NCBI RefSeq assembly: GCF_000179775.1
Contig: NZ_AEEB01000005.1
Span: 124,001 to 188,000 of the forward strand
Direction of reading: 5' to 3'
Source of the DNA: Ahrensia sp. R2A130
Lineage (GTDB): Bacteria; Pseudomonadota; Alphaproteobacteria; Rhizobiales; Rhizobiaceae
DNA: 64,000 nucleotides
In this document: positions 18,145-27,685 of the stretch, piece by piece
Layout of the letters: every line of letters begins with the position of its first letter
Numbering within the stretch: the stretch's first letter is position 1
Program-made: the position numbers and the translations under genes
The notes under the pieces: model-generated
Told to the model about the DNA's origin: nothing
Database searches by the model: none
Seen by the model: only the letters and a program-made list of their open reading frames with translations

Positions 18145-18474
18145 CTAGTGGCGGTGGCGGCGTGTGTGGCGATGACGATGGCAGAAGTGACGGCCATGGC
18201 AATGACGGTGACGATACACGCGGCGGCGATTGTTGTGGCTGTGACGACGCGAATGGCGATGGCTGTGGCAATGGCGGCGACCGTGGCAGTGACGGCGCGA
18301 GCGGTTGTGGCGATGGCGGTAACCACGACGGTGAACGTCGATCACCAAACCCGATGCGCCGGAATTGATGGCGCCGGACGACACCTGCCCTGCAGGCATT
18401 GCCTGTGCGGGTAGCGAAACGAACCAGGCGGAAATGCCGAACACCGCTGCTGCAATAAATTTCGTGAGTTTCAT
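18145..18474 (-). CDS. secreted histidine/arginine-rich protein
   Basis: A 109-residue protein beginning with a Sec signal peptide (MKLTKFIAAAVFGISAW to SLPAQA, about 25 residues), a short neutral linker (SSGAINSGASGLVIDV), then about 65 residues made almost only of His and Arg with a few Cys, Ser, Tyr and Gly (HRHCHGRH, RHRHTRRHRH). The composition suggests metal or polyanion binding in the periplasm. A gene rather than a chance frame is supported by the leader, the ATG position and a minus-strand terminator right after it. No family assigned. Confidence 0.75.
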   Translation of the reverse strand: MKLTKFIAAAVFGISAWFVSLPAQAMPAGQVSSGAINSGASGLVIDVHRRGYRHRHNRSRRHCHGRRHCHSHRHSRRHSHNNRRRVYRHRHCHGRHFCHRHRHTRRHRH

Positions 18475-18601
18475 GGGTATGGTCCTCCCCGTCCATGGCG
18501 CTCCGACTGGACGTCGATGAGCTTGGAGAACACCATAGCGGCAACCTGTCGCAATGTGTGTGCGAATGTTCACATAGCGGTGAACACCTTAGCAGATGCC
18601 T

Positions 18602-19336
18602 TCACGCAGGTATCGGCGCACCATCCCATGCAAACACCTTGCCGGTGTCGCTGGAAGACAATCCATCGAGAACATCCAGCATCGCACCCGCCGCAAAGTC
18701 CGGCGTGAACAATTTGCCGTCAGCCACATTGCGCTGGAACGGCTCCGACAGGCCGGTATCCACCGTGCCGGGATGCAGGCCGACCACGATACCCTCCGGC
18801 CAGCGGCGGGCGTGTTCGATGGAGGCTGTTTTCAACATCTGGTTCAGCGCGGCCTTGGCCGAGCGGTATGAATACCAACCGCCGATACCATTATCGGAGA
18901 TCGACCCCACACGTGCCGACAGCGCGGCAAAGACCGATTTTTCATCGCGGCTCATGGCGGGCAGCAACGCCTTCATCATCAAGGCCGGTCCGAACGTGTT
19001 CACGTGAAACACGCGGTGCATGTCATCAGAGTTCAAAGCGCGCATGGCCTTTTCTGGGCCAAGATCATCGCCTGCATGGAGAAGACCCGTCGCGATGATG
19101 ACGAGATCCAAGTCCTCGCTCTTCATCGCCGTGCCCAGCGCATCAATGGTTTCCGGCTTGTCGTAGTCCGCCACGTGGGATGTCACACGTGAATCATCCG
19201 TAGGCGAGGCGCCGGAACGCGAACAGCAATGCAGCCGCTCCAACCCGTCCCGCGCCAAAAGCCGTTCGACAAAAGCCGCGCCAATGCCGCCGGTCGCTCC
19301 CATGACAAGAGCCGTCTTCACGCTTGCATCACCCAT
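18602..19336 (-). CDS. short-chain dehydrogenase/reductase (CsgA-like)
   Basis: NAD(P)-dependent oxidoreductase of 244 residues with the GATGGIGAA cofactor loop near residue 13, catalytic YSYRSAK (YxxxK) near residue 153 and HPGTVDTGLSEPF after it. The sequence resembles C-factor/CsgA-type SDRs of unknown substrate. The ATG at 19336 is preferred over a GTG 12 bases upstream since AGGTGG lies seven bases before it. It stands between the His-rich gene and pyruvate carboxylase on the same strand without close spacing. Confidence 0.88.
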   Translation of the reverse strand: MGDASVKTALVMGATGGIGAAFVERLLARDGLERLHCCSRSGASPTDDSRVTSHVADYDKPETIDALGTAMKSEDLDLVIIATGLLHAGDDLGPEKAMRALNSDDMHRVFHVNTFGPALMMKALLPAMSRDEKSVFAALSARVGSISDNGIGGWYSYRSAKAALNQMLKTASIEHARRWPEGIVVGLHPGTVDTGLSEPFQRNVADGKLFTPDFAAGAMLDVLDGLSSSDTGKVFAWDGAPIPA

Positions 19337-19425
19337 TCCATCACCCACCTATCATTCATCGCGTCACGCTAACTAAACACGCGCGTGATGAAGTGGCTGC
19401 ATGCCCTTTGCGCGGCGGTTGGACG

Positions 19426-22400
19426 CTACCCTTCCATCCGCACGAGCAAATCTTTCGCATCGATCTGGTCGCCGCGCTTCACCAGCACTTCGGCGACCAC
19501 ACCATCGGCTTCTGCATGGAGCGCGGTTTCCATCTTCATGGCTTCGATGGACAGCAGCACGTCCCCGGCCGCGACTTCGGCTCCCGCTTCCACCATGATG
19601 GTGGAGACGACACCCGGCATCGGCGCGCCGACTTGCGATGAGTTACCGGCTTCCGCTTTCGGGCGGGCAACGGCAGCAGAACCACCATGGATACGGTCCG
19701 GCACCCGGGCACGGCGGGGTTGGCCGTTCAGCTCGAAGAACACCGTGACCATGCCCTGATCGTCCATCTCGCCCATGGCGAGGCAGCGGATGAGCAACAG
19801 CTTGCCCTGTTCGATTTCAACACGGATTTCGTCACCCGCCTTCATGCCGTAAAAATAGTTCGGCGTCGGCAAGGCGCTGGTGGGTCCAAAGGCCTGCTGC
19901 GCCAGCGCATAGTCCACGAACACTTTGGGGTACATGAGATAAGACGCGAAATGCTGGTCGGAGACCTCGCGGCTGATCAGCTCTTCGACCTCTTTGCGGA
20001 GTGCATCGAAGTCGGCGTCCGGCAACACATCGCCCACACGACCGGCCAGCGGTTTCTCGCCTTTCAACACCTTGGCCTGCAATGCAGCCGGCCAACCGTC
20101 TGCGGGACGGGACAGTTCGCCCTTCATAAGCGACACAACGGATTCCGGGAACGAGATTTCCTTGTCCGGGTCCAACACTTCCGCGACGGTCAAATCCTGG
20201 CTGACCATCATCAGCGCCATATCGCCGACAACCTTGGATGACGGCGTCACCTTGACGATATCGCCGAACATTTCGTTCACCGCCGCATAGGTGTGGGCGA
20301 CTTCGGTCCAGCGGCTCTCCAGCCCCATGGAGCGGGCCTGCTCCTTCAGGTTGGTGTATTGGCCGCCCGGCATTTCGTGCAGATAAACCTCGGAGGCAGG
20401 CGCCTTCACGTCGCTTTCGAACGCCGCATATTGCGCGCGCGCCTGTTCCCAGTAGAGCGAGATTTCGCGAATGGCATCGATGTCCACATCCGGTGCGCGC
20501 TCGTTGCCGGACAAAGCTTCCACGATGGAACCGAGGCAAGGCTGCGACGTACCGCCGGACAAGGCGTCCATTGCGGCATCTACGGCATCAACGCCTGCAT
20601 CGACAGCAGCAAGTACGGTGGCCGCAGACAGGCCAGATGTGTCGTGGGTGTGGAAGTGAATCGGCAGTTTGGTTTCGTCACGCAGCGCTTCGAAAAGCAC
20701 TTTGGCACCGGCGGGCTTCAACAGACCGGCCATGTCCTTCACGCAGATGATATGGCAACCGGCCTCTTCCAGCTCACGCGCCATAGTGAGGTAATAGTCG
20801 AGATCATATTTGCCCTTGCGCGGGGCCATCACGTCACCGGTGTAGCAGATCGCGCCTTCGCACAGCTTGCCGGATTCCAGCACCGCGTCGATGGAAACGC
20901 GCATGTTGTCGACCCAGTTCAGACAGTCGAACACGCGGAAAAGATCGACCCCACCGTTGGCCGCTTCCTTGATAAAACGGCGCACCGTGTTGTCGGGATA
21001 GCCCGTGTAGCCCACACCGTTGGAGCCACGCACCAGCGCCTGCAACAACAGGTTCGGCGCGCCTTCGCGGATTTTGTCGAGGCGCTCCCACGGGTCTTCG
21101 GTGAGGAAGCGCATCGCCACATCGAAGGTCGCACCGCCCCAACATTCCAGCGACAGCAGGTTGGGTAAAGCCTTGCCGTAAGCATCTGCTACCGGCGCGA
21201 TGTCGGCGGTTCGCATGCGGGTGGCGAGAAGCGACTGGTGGCCATCGCGCATGGTCGTGTCGGTGAGCAGCACCTTGGGATGGTCGCGCATCCATTTGGA
21301 AAACGCTTCCGGTCCGTCCGCTTCCAACCGTTGTCGCGTGCCGTCCACGATGGGTTTGTCGTACCACGGCACAACAGGCTTTGCGGCTGCAGGGTTTGGC
21401 TTGGCACGGTCCCGCGCTTCGGGATGGCCGTTGACGGAAACGTCCGCCACATAGTTAAGCAAACGGGTCGCACGGTCGCGGCGTTTGACCTTCTCGAACA
21501 GCTCCGGCGTCGTGTCGATGAACTTCGTCGTGTAGGTGTTATCGGCAAATTTCGGGTGGGTGATGATGTTTTCAAGGAACGTCAGGTTGGTCGCCACGCC
21601 GCGAATACGGAACTCGCGCAGCGCGCGGTGCATGCGCGCAATCGTTTCCTGATAGGTCGGCGCCCAAGCCGTGACCTTCTCCAAAAGCGGATCGTAAAAG
21701 CGGGTGATGACCGCGCCGGAATAGGCTGTACCGCCATCGAGGCGGATGCCGAAACCGGTGGCACCGCGATAGGCAGTGATGCGGCCGTAATCGGGAATGA
21801 AATTCGTCTCAGGGTCTTCCGTGGTGATGCGGCACTGCAGGGCATGGCCGTTCAAATGAATATCACCCTGCTCAGGAACGCCGCTTTCGGGCGTGCCAAT
21901 TTTGTGACCGTCCACCAGATGGATCTGCGCCTTGATGATGTCGATGCCGGTCACTTCTTCCGTGACCGTGTGCTCCACCTGCACGCGGGGGTTCACCTCG
22001 ATGAAGAAGAATTCCTCGCTGTCGATATCCATCAGGAATTCGATGGTGCCTGCACCGAGATAATTCGTTTCGTTGGCGATCTGCAGAGCGTAACCGCAAA
22101 GCTCATCGCGCTTTTCCTGAGAAAGATATGGTGCAGGCGCGCGCTCGACAACTTTCTGGTTACGGCGCTGCACGGAGCAATCACGTTCGAACAGATGCAC
22201 CGCCGTGCCCTGCCCGTCGCCCAGCACCTGAACTTCTACATGGCGGGCGCGCTCCACGAGGCGCTCCAGATAAACCTCGTCCTTACCGAAGGCTGCTGCC
22301 GCTTCACGCCGCGCTTCAAGCACTTCGTTTTCGAGTTCGTCTTCGGAACGGATGGTCCGCATGCCGCGACCGCCGCCGCCCCATGAGGCTTTCAGCATGA

Positions 22401-22902
22401 TCGGGTAGCCAACCTCGTCGGCCATCTTGCGGATGGTTTTGGCATAGCCGTCGCTTCCTGCATCCGGCAGCGGTGGCGAGGCTGGCACGACAGGCACACC
22501 GGCTTCCACGGCCAAATTGCGCGCTGCAACCTTGTTGCCCAAACGGCGCATCGTGTCCGCCTTGGGGCCGATGAAGGTCAGACCAGCTTCGGCGCAGGCA
22601 TCCACGAATTCAGGTGATTCCGACAGCAGCCCGTAGCCGGGGTGGATCGCATCCGCACCGGACAGTTTGGCCACGCGAATGATTTCCTCGATTGAGAGAT
22701 AACTCTCGATTGGACCCATGGGCTTTTTCAAATGCGGCCCGGTGCCGATCTGATAGGCTTCATCTGCCTTGAACCGGTGCAGCGCCAGCTTGTCTTCTTC
22801 CGCCCATATAGCGACCGTTTTCAGCCCCAGTTCATTGGCTGCCCGAAACACGCGAATGGCGATTTCAGAACGGTTGGCGACAAGAATCTTTGTGATGGGC
22901 AT
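19426..22902 (-). CDS. pyc: pyruvate carboxylase
   Basis: Biotin-dependent anaplerotic enzyme making oxaloacetate from pyruvate, bicarbonate and ATP. The 1158-residue chain has the full single-polypeptide order: biotin carboxylase (ILVANRSEIAIRVFRA at the front, the ATP-grasp loop KASWGGGGRGMR, catalytic EVNPRVQVEHTVTEE), carboxyltransferase (DTTMRDGHQSL, CLNWVDNMRV, HFHTHDTSG), PYC tetramerisation region, and the biotinyl domain with the modified Lys in EAMKMET near the C terminus. The ATG at 22902 is chosen because GGA lies eight bases upstream, against none for the Met three codons earlier. Monocistronic. Confidence 0.97.
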   Translation of the reverse strand: MPITKILVANRSEIAIRVFRAANELGLKTVAIWAEEDKLALHRFKADEAYQIGTGPHLKKPMGPIESYLSIEEIIRVAKLSGADAIHPGYGLLSESPEFVDACAEAGLTFIGPKADTMRRLGNKVAARNLAVEAGVPVVPASPPLPDAGSDGYAKTIRKMADEVGYPIMLKASWGGGGRGMRTIRSEDELENEVLEARREAAAAFGKDEVYLERLVERARHVEVQVLGDGQGTAVHLFERDCSVQRRNQKVVERAPAPYLSQEKRDELCGYALQIANETNYLGAGTIEFLMDIDSEEFFFIEVNPRVQVEHTVTEEVTGIDIIKAQIHLVDGHKIGTPESGVPEQGDIHLNGHALQCRITTEDPETNFIPDYGRITAYRGATGFGIRLDGGTAYSGAVITRFYDPLLEKVTAWAPTYQETIARMHRALREFRIRGVATNLTFLENIITHPKFADNTYTTKFIDTTPELFEKVKRRDRATRLLNYVADVSVNGHPEARDRAKPNPAAAKPVVPWYDKPIVDGTRQRLEADGPEAFSKWMRDHPKVLLTDTTMRDGHQSLLATRMRTADIAPVADAYGKALPNLLSLECWGGATFDVAMRFLTEDPWERLDKIREGAPNLLLQALVRGSNGVGYTGYPDNTVRRFIKEAANGGVDLFRVFDCLNWVDNMRVSIDAVLESGKLCEGAICYTGDVMAPRKGKYDLDYYLTMARELEEAGCHIICVKDMAGLLKPAGAKVLFEALRDETKLPIHFHTHDTSGLSAATVLAAVDAGVDAVDAAMDALSGGTSQPCLGSIVEALSGNERAPDVDIDAIREISLYWEQARAQYAAFESDVKAPASEVYLHEMPGGQYTNLKEQARSMGLESRWTEVAHTYAAVNEMFGDIVKVTPSSKVVGDMALMMVSQDLTVAEVLDPDKEISFPESVVSLMKGELSRPADGWPAALQAKVLKGEKPLAGRVGDVLPDADFDALRKEVEELISREVSDQHFASYLMYPKVFVDYALAQQAFGPTSALPTPNYFYGMKAGDEIRVEIEQGKLLLIRCLAMGEMDDQGMVTVFFELNGQPRRARVPDRIHGGSAAVARPKAEAGNSSQVGAPMPGVVSTIMVEAGAEVAAGDVLLSIEAMKMETALHAEADGVVAEVLVKRGDQIDAKDLLVRMEG

Positions 22903-23107
22903 GTGTGGCATCCGGCAAGGAAATGGGTCTGCCCCCTGTCCTAACCCGCAAGCCTATGGAGGGCTAGAGGAACCCGCGCATAGCTGCCCTGCTGGCTGCT
23001 GAAAAATGGGGGCGGCAAGCAAAGCGCTTGTTAACGCTGCCTGTTGGGGAGCTGGAAAGGAGTATCGGCGATACTGCTCTACAAAATACACACCAGAAGA
23101 ACGACCC

Positions 23108-24571
23108 ATGCGCACGCCACAATATGCATCCCGACTGATCTACATGTTCAGCGCAACCGCCATGGCGATTTTCGTGGTCTGCGGCTTTTTGTTGTTGGGC
23201 GCTGCCGGTTCGATTGCCGATGACGTGCATGACCGCGATGTGAAGCGGCTTGTGTCCAACGCGGTGCAGCAGCAAATTCGCATTGTCGCGCGCGACCAAT
23301 CACAGGTGTCCAATTGGGCCGATACCAACGATGCCTTCGGCGAAACCATAAACATGGAATTCGTCACAGAAAATATGTCGGGCTGGCTGTATCCCGATTT
23401 TCAGATCAAACGCACGATCATTCTGGGGCCGGAAGGTGAGACCCGCCTGAACATCGATCAGACCCGCACCACCGAGCCGGATAAAGCCGCCACAACGATT
23501 GCTGCTGTGCAGGATCTCATCGGCAGCGCGCGGCAGCTATGGATGGAACGCCGCGAGCCTGAAGGTAACGGCTATACTGTGCCTGAAGATGCCACCCGCA
23601 GAGGGGCAGAACTTTACGCTGCAGATATTCGTATGGTTGACGGACAAGTTTCCGTTGTCGTGGCGCAAGGCCTCGTGCCCGATGACGGGCGGGTCATGTC
23701 TGCCGATAATCCACACATCATGGTAACGGTCAGACACCTGACGCCAGCAATTTTCGACGCCATGAGCGAGGCTATGGGCATCGAGCAATTTGCACTTGTG
23801 AGAAACACTTCCAAGGTTGGTGAAGGCCTCAAGCAGCTGCCCGTGGGGAGTTCCAATGTGATCGCCCGTTGGCAGGCTTCACCTCCTTCCACCACAATCT
23901 GGCGCAGCTCGTTGCCCTTGATTGGCGTCATTCTTCTTATCGTCAGTTCAGCGCTTGGCTTTCTGTCCTACCGCCACAGCAAAACAATTTCGGCTCTGCA
24001 ACGCAGCGAAGATGAAAACCGCTTTCTTGCCTTGCACGACGCGCTGACCGGCTTGCCCAACAGGTTGCAGTTTGACCGTTCGCTGGAAGGGGTAATTTCC
24101 AGCGGCGGGATAGGCAGATGCGCCATTTTATGCATCGATCTCGACCGCTTCAAAGCCGTCAACGACACGTTTGGCCATCAGGCAGGCGACGCGGTTCTGG
24201 CCGAAGTCGCAAATCGCATTACGCAAGTGGTAGGCGATACCGGCATGGCCGCGCGATTGGGCGGCGATGAGTTCATGGTGTTGCTTCATGATGGGGCAGA
24301 CGATGCATCGGTGGTGGAAACCAGCCAGACCATCATCGATAGCGTCAGCCGCGAGATCATGTTCCCCGGTGGTTCCGCCTTCATCGGCGCAAGCATTGGC
24401 GTGGCGCATTGGCCGGACGATACGTCAACAGCAAAGTCGATCATTCGCAGTGCCGACGAGGCGCTTTATCAGGCGAAAGAAAGCGGACGGGGCCGCGTCT
24501 GTCTTTCGACAAACGACGCGCCCCTCGCGCCTGTTCTGGTCAACGAGAAAGTCGAGCGCGCTGCCGCTTAG
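23108..24571 (+). CDS. CHASE4-type sensor diguanylate cyclase
   Basis: Membrane protein of 487 residues predicted to make cyclic di-GMP. A first helix (residues 10-35), a periplasmic sensing domain of about 230 residues with the CHASE4-like FVTENMSGWLYPDF and DIRMVDGQVSVVVAQGLVP, a second helix near 280, then a GGDEF domain (ALTGLPNR, ARLGGDEFMVLL). The catalytic GGDEF is intact, while the place where the RxxD inhibitory site normally sits reads GDTG, so product feedback is probably missing. Its stop overlaps that of the convergent SH3b gene. Confidence 0.9.
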   Translation: MRTPQYASRLIYMFSATAMAIFVVCGFLLLGAAGSIADDVHDRDVKRLVSNAVQQQIRIVARDQSQVSNWADTNDAFGETINMEFVTENMSGWLYPDFQIKRTIILGPEGETRLNIDQTRTTEPDKAATTIAAVQDLIGSARQLWMERREPEGNGYTVPEDATRRGAELYAADIRMVDGQVSVVVAQGLVPDDGRVMSADNPHIMVTVRHLTPAIFDAMSEAMGIEQFALVRNTSKVGEGLKQLPVGSSNVIARWQASPPSTTIWRSSLPLIGVILLIVSSALGFLSYRHSKTISALQRSEDENRFLALHDALTGLPNRLQFDRSLEGVISSGGIGRCAILCIDLDRFKAVNDTFGHQAGDAVLAEVANRITQVVGDTGMAARLGGDEFMVLLHDGADDASVVETSQTIIDSVSREIMFPGGSAFIGASIGVAHWPDDTSTAKSIIRSADEALYQAKESGRGRVCLSTNDAPLAPVLVNEKVERAAA

Positions 24572-24894
24572 ACACCATCGCAAGTGCGGCGCACGTAGCG
24601 GGCAAAAACCCAGCCGGACGTGTTGGACGCATCATCATAGATATAGAGCCAGTTGCCGCGACGGCGGTCGATGCCCACCGTGTTGCCGTTGAACGTCTGC
24701 CCGATCATCCGTGACGAGCTTGTCGGGCGTGCGCGAATGGCTAGGAAGCCCGTACCCTTGTTCAGATTATAAGTGCGCGACAGGCCGCCAACTGTACCGG
24801 AGCAATCCCCAGCATGAGCCGGACCAATGGACAAAGATGCCAGCACCAGAACCGAAACCACGCCCAGAAGGCGAATGGATGCAAATGAAATCAT
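24568..24894 (-). CDS. secreted SH3b-domain protein
   Basis: Small periplasmic protein of 108 residues: a signal peptide (about 29 residues ending GPAHA) followed by one bacterial SH3 domain (GFLAIRARPTSSSRMIGQ, NWLYIYDDASNTSGWVFARYV) and a C-terminal Cys that can pair with the Cys near the start of the mature chain. Such domains bind peptidoglycan or other ligands. GGGGGAA upstream of 24894 decides the start against longer frames. Stop TAA overlaps the TAG of the GGDEF gene (24568-24571). Confidence 0.82.
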   Translation of the reverse strand: MISFASIRLLGVVSVLVLASLSIGPAHAGDCSGTVGGLSRTYNLNKGTGFLAIRARPTSSSRMIGQTFNGNTVGIDRRRGNWLYIYDDASNTSGWVFARYVRRTCDGV

Positions 24895-25087
24895 AACAAA
24901 AATTCCCCCGAGATATGAGCATGGCGACACGGCCATCTTCCCGAAGAAGATCGCAGCATTCAGCCACCACGACTGTGCAGTTTCGCACAGCCTGCGGACA
25001 ACCCCTTGAGACAACAGACGGAACCGCTGCTGCGCCTGCTGCGTTTGCAGCTTTTAGAGAACTAAATTTTCAAGGTCCGTAACCGCC

Positions 25088-25960
25088 ATGGAACCCATTA
25101 AAATTCTGCTGGAGCAGCTGCGCGAGATGGCCCGGGGGGCCATTGAGCTGCTGCCGCAGATTGTTGTCGCAATCGTTGTCATTATTTTGACTTGGGCTGC
25201 GGTAAAGTTGGCGAAGTACATTTTGGGCAAAACGCTGGAACGCACAAATTTGCGGCGCAGCCTGAAGGATCTTTTTGCGCTTCTTGCTTCGATCCTGATC
25301 TGGGTTTTAGGCTTGATGATCGCAGCCGTCGTCGTCTTTCCCGGCCTCACGCCTGCCAGCATTCTTGCCGGTCTTGGTATCGGTTCCGTGGCCATCGGTT
25401 TTGCCTTCAAGGATGTGTTCGAGAATTTTCTCGCCGGTATCATCATCCTGTTTCGCAAGGACATGCGGATTGGCGACTACATCGAATGCGAAGGATTGAA
25501 GGGCCGCGTTACTGATATTTCGATCCGTGAAAGCAAGATCATGCGCACGGATGGTGAGCTGGTGATCGTGCCGAATTCGATCCTGTTCAAGAACCCTGTG
25601 ACGATCCTCACCTACAATGACATCCGCCGTGTCACCGTTATGTGCGGGGTGGGCTATGGTGAAGATGTTGACGCGTCCCGTACAGTCATCAAACAGGCTG
25701 TCGAAGGTTGCGACAGCGTTATCACCGACGATAAACCCATTCAGATCTTCGCACAGGAGTTTGGCGACTCCTCCATCAATTTCGAGGTGACGTGGTGGAC
25801 CGAGTCCAAACCTGTCGATGTCCGTCAGTCACGCGATGAAGTCATCGCTGCAGTGAAACGCGCACTGGATGATGCCGGTATCGAAATACCGTTCCCCTAC
25901 CGCACGCTTACCTTCAGCGAGCCGTTGCCGGTGAAGCAGATCGAAAGTGATGAAGCCTAG
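25088..25960 (+). CDS. mscS: small-conductance mechanosensitive channel
   Basis: Inner-membrane tension-gated channel of 290 residues with E. coli MscS-like size and order: three helices (ending about residue 130), the pore helix with AGLGIGSVAIGFAFKD, FENFLAGIIIL, the beta domain (GDYIECEGLKGRVTDI, VPNSILFKNPV) and the alpha/beta cytosolic vestibule. It protects against hypoosmotic shock. Distinct from the BON-containing member at 10739. Its stop overlaps by four bases (CTAG) with the convergent MttB-like gene, which belongs to an osmolyte-type catabolic island. Confidence 0.94.
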   Translation: MEPIKILLEQLREMARGAIELLPQIVVAIVVIILTWAAVKLAKYILGKTLERTNLRRSLKDLFALLASILIWVLGLMIAAVVVFPGLTPASILAGLGIGSVAIGFAFKDVFENFLAGIIILFRKDMRIGDYIECEGLKGRVTDISIRESKIMRTDGELVIVPNSILFKNPVTILTYNDIRRVTVMCGVGYGEDVDASRTVIKQAVEGCDSVITDDKPIQIFAQEFGDSSINFEVTWWTESKPVDVRQSRDEVIAAVKRALDDAGIEIPFPYRTLTFSEPLPVKQIESDEA

Positions 25961-27546
25961 GCAGGCTTCATCACATCTTCTGGCAGATGGATGGTCATGC
26001 CCTTGCGAATCCACCTGTCGGTTTCGCGGTCGATGTAGTTCGGAAAGTGCGAGGACAGAACCTCGTTCTTCCGCGCGATGGCCATTTCCACGATGTCCGG
26101 CTTTCCTTTTTCAGCCCATTCCTTGGGTGAGAAGCGATTGGCGAGATCGGGATAGACGTAGTCCTTCTGCATCCGGTCAAGCGTTTGGCCGTGGCCGAGA
26201 TAGTGGCCCGGGCCACCAACGCACACATCGCGCATGGCAGAAATGGACAGAGTGTCTTCATCCACCTCGATACCGCGCACGCAGCGCAGCGCTTGGCCCA
26301 GCGCATCGTTATCGAGAAAGAGTGACTCCAGACAAAAACCCATGAGCGAACCGTGCATACCGGCAGCTTCATAAATCATATTGGTACCCGCCATACCGGC
26401 CAGCGCGTAGGCGATACCCTTTTCCCAACCGGCCTGAATGTCCGGCATTTTCGAGTCGCACATGCCCGCTGCGGTTCCACCTGGAAGATCATAAAAAATC
26501 GCCATCTGCCCGCAGGCTGCCGACAGCAGTGCCTGCTCGCCGGAACCACCGGACATGGCACCCGTGCGAAGGTCGGAAACGAAAGGCCATGTGCCGAAGA
26601 TGGCCGGATGGCCCGGCGCGAGGCCGTTGACATAGACCAGTCCCGCCAACACTTCCGCCACCGCCTGCACCACGGCTCCAGCGATTGCGGCGGGCGCGGT
26701 GGCCCCTGCCTGACCGGCGGACAGAAGCAGAACGGGCATCCCACCCTTTACGCATTCTTCCAGCACGTCGCAGGCATCGGCCGCAAAACGCAGGGGCGGC
26801 ACGACGAAACAGTTGGAGTTCGACACGAAAGGCCGCGCACGGAATGCAGCTTCCCCACCGGCAATCTTGTACAGCATCTCCAGCGCCTTCGGCACCACGC
26901 CGGGGAGCGTGAACGACGTGCCGATATGTTTCGATGTGCCCGACACACAGGCATAAAGCGTGTTGAGGTCCAGCTCGTCTGGGTCCACCACATCACGCGC
27001 CACCATGGGCCGCTGGAAGAAGTGGATATTGTCCAACGTGTCGACGATGCGAGCCGCGTCGTAGATGTCCTTCAGATAGCTTTCGCGATATTCGTTGCGC
27101 TCCACATCCACGATGTGAACGGCAGCGCCCGCCGTACCGAAATGCACCTTGTTGCCGTTCGGATGCAGGTCGTGTTTCTCATCGCGCCCGTGCACTGCAA
27201 AGCTGCGATTGGCGTTGGCCACAGTGTCCATCACCACCTTTCGCGGGAAACGCAGGCGACCGTCTTCGCCCATGATAGCGCCGAGACTTTCGCAGGCTTC
27301 GATACAGGTGGGTGTGGCTTGGGACAGGCCGATATTTTCCAGCACATCGAGCACGGCCTCGTGGACCTGTTCCACCTGCGCCGGTGAAAACGGCTGGTAG
27401 GTGCCACCGTTCATGCCGGGGCGAATAGGCCTGATATCTTCAGTGAGTGGCGCGGCCCGCATGTCGCGGCGGGCCTGTCGTCCACCGGCACGCCCAGCAC
27501 GACGGGGTTGCGGTGGTGTCGCCGCCATTTCATCAACAAGCGCCAT
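25957..27546 (-). CDS. MttB-family methyltransferase without pyrrolysine
   Basis: Member of the trimethylamine methyltransferase superfamily, 529 residues, TIM-barrel. Known MttB enzymes move a methyl from trimethylamine to a corrinoid protein using pyrrolysine encoded by UAG; non-pyrrolysine relatives (MtgB type) use glycine betaine and other quaternary amines. This frame has no internal TAG, so it belongs to the second group. Marks seen: SCFVVPPLRFA-like substrate region, GGTAAGMCDSKMPD, YEAAGMHGSLMGFCLESL. GGGAGG precedes the ATG. It ends the minus-strand methylated-amine island; no corrinoid protein gene is adjacent. Confidence 0.88.
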   Translation of the reverse strand: MALVDEMAATPPQPRRAGRAGGRQARRDMRAAPLTEDIRPIRPGMNGGTYQPFSPAQVEQVHEAVLDVLENIGLSQATPTCIEACESLGAIMGEDGRLRFPRKVVMDTVANANRSFAVHGRDEKHDLHPNGNKVHFGTAGAAVHIVDVERNEYRESYLKDIYDAARIVDTLDNIHFFQRPMVARDVVDPDELDLNTLYACVSGTSKHIGTSFTLPGVVPKALEMLYKIAGGEAAFRARPFVSNSNCFVVPPLRFAADACDVLEECVKGGMPVLLLSAGQAGATAPAAIAGAVVQAVAEVLAGLVYVNGLAPGHPAIFGTWPFVSDLRTGAMSGGSGEQALLSAACGQMAIFYDLPGGTAAGMCDSKMPDIQAGWEKGIAYALAGMAGTNMIYEAAGMHGSLMGFCLESLFLDNDALGQALRCVRGIEVDEDTLSISAMRDVCVGGPGHYLGHGQTLDRMQKDYVYPDLANRFSPKEWAEKGKPDIVEMAIARKNEVLSSHFPNYIDRETDRWIRKGMTIHLPEDVMKPA

Positions 27547-27620
27547 AGAACTGTCCTCCCAAACAGGCCGGTACGAACGCTAACGATCCGGCGATTTCAG
27601 GAGCCTGCGCCGCAATTTCA

Positions 27621-27639
27621 AATTAGGCCAGTCCTAATT
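27621..27639. promoter_or_regulatory. perfect palindrome upstream of the MttB-like gene
   Basis: AATTAGG and CCTAATT arms around a five-base spacer, 75 bases before the start codon of the MttB-like gene and inside the only gap (27547-27685) before the next upstream gene. A regulator site is the likely meaning. Confidence 0.5.
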
Positions 27640-27685
27640 CGGACAGAAAGGGTCGTAACGGGAATACGTTTCCCGCAGTAACGCC

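Noticed and set aside
21238-22386. 382-codon plus-strand frame inside pyruvate carboxylase
   Set aside because: Antisense shadow of pyc; no domain, no start context.
25957-27546. Pyrrolysine-containing trimethylamine methyltransferase
   Set aside because: No in-frame TAG occurs before the terminal stop, and no pyl genes are nearby.
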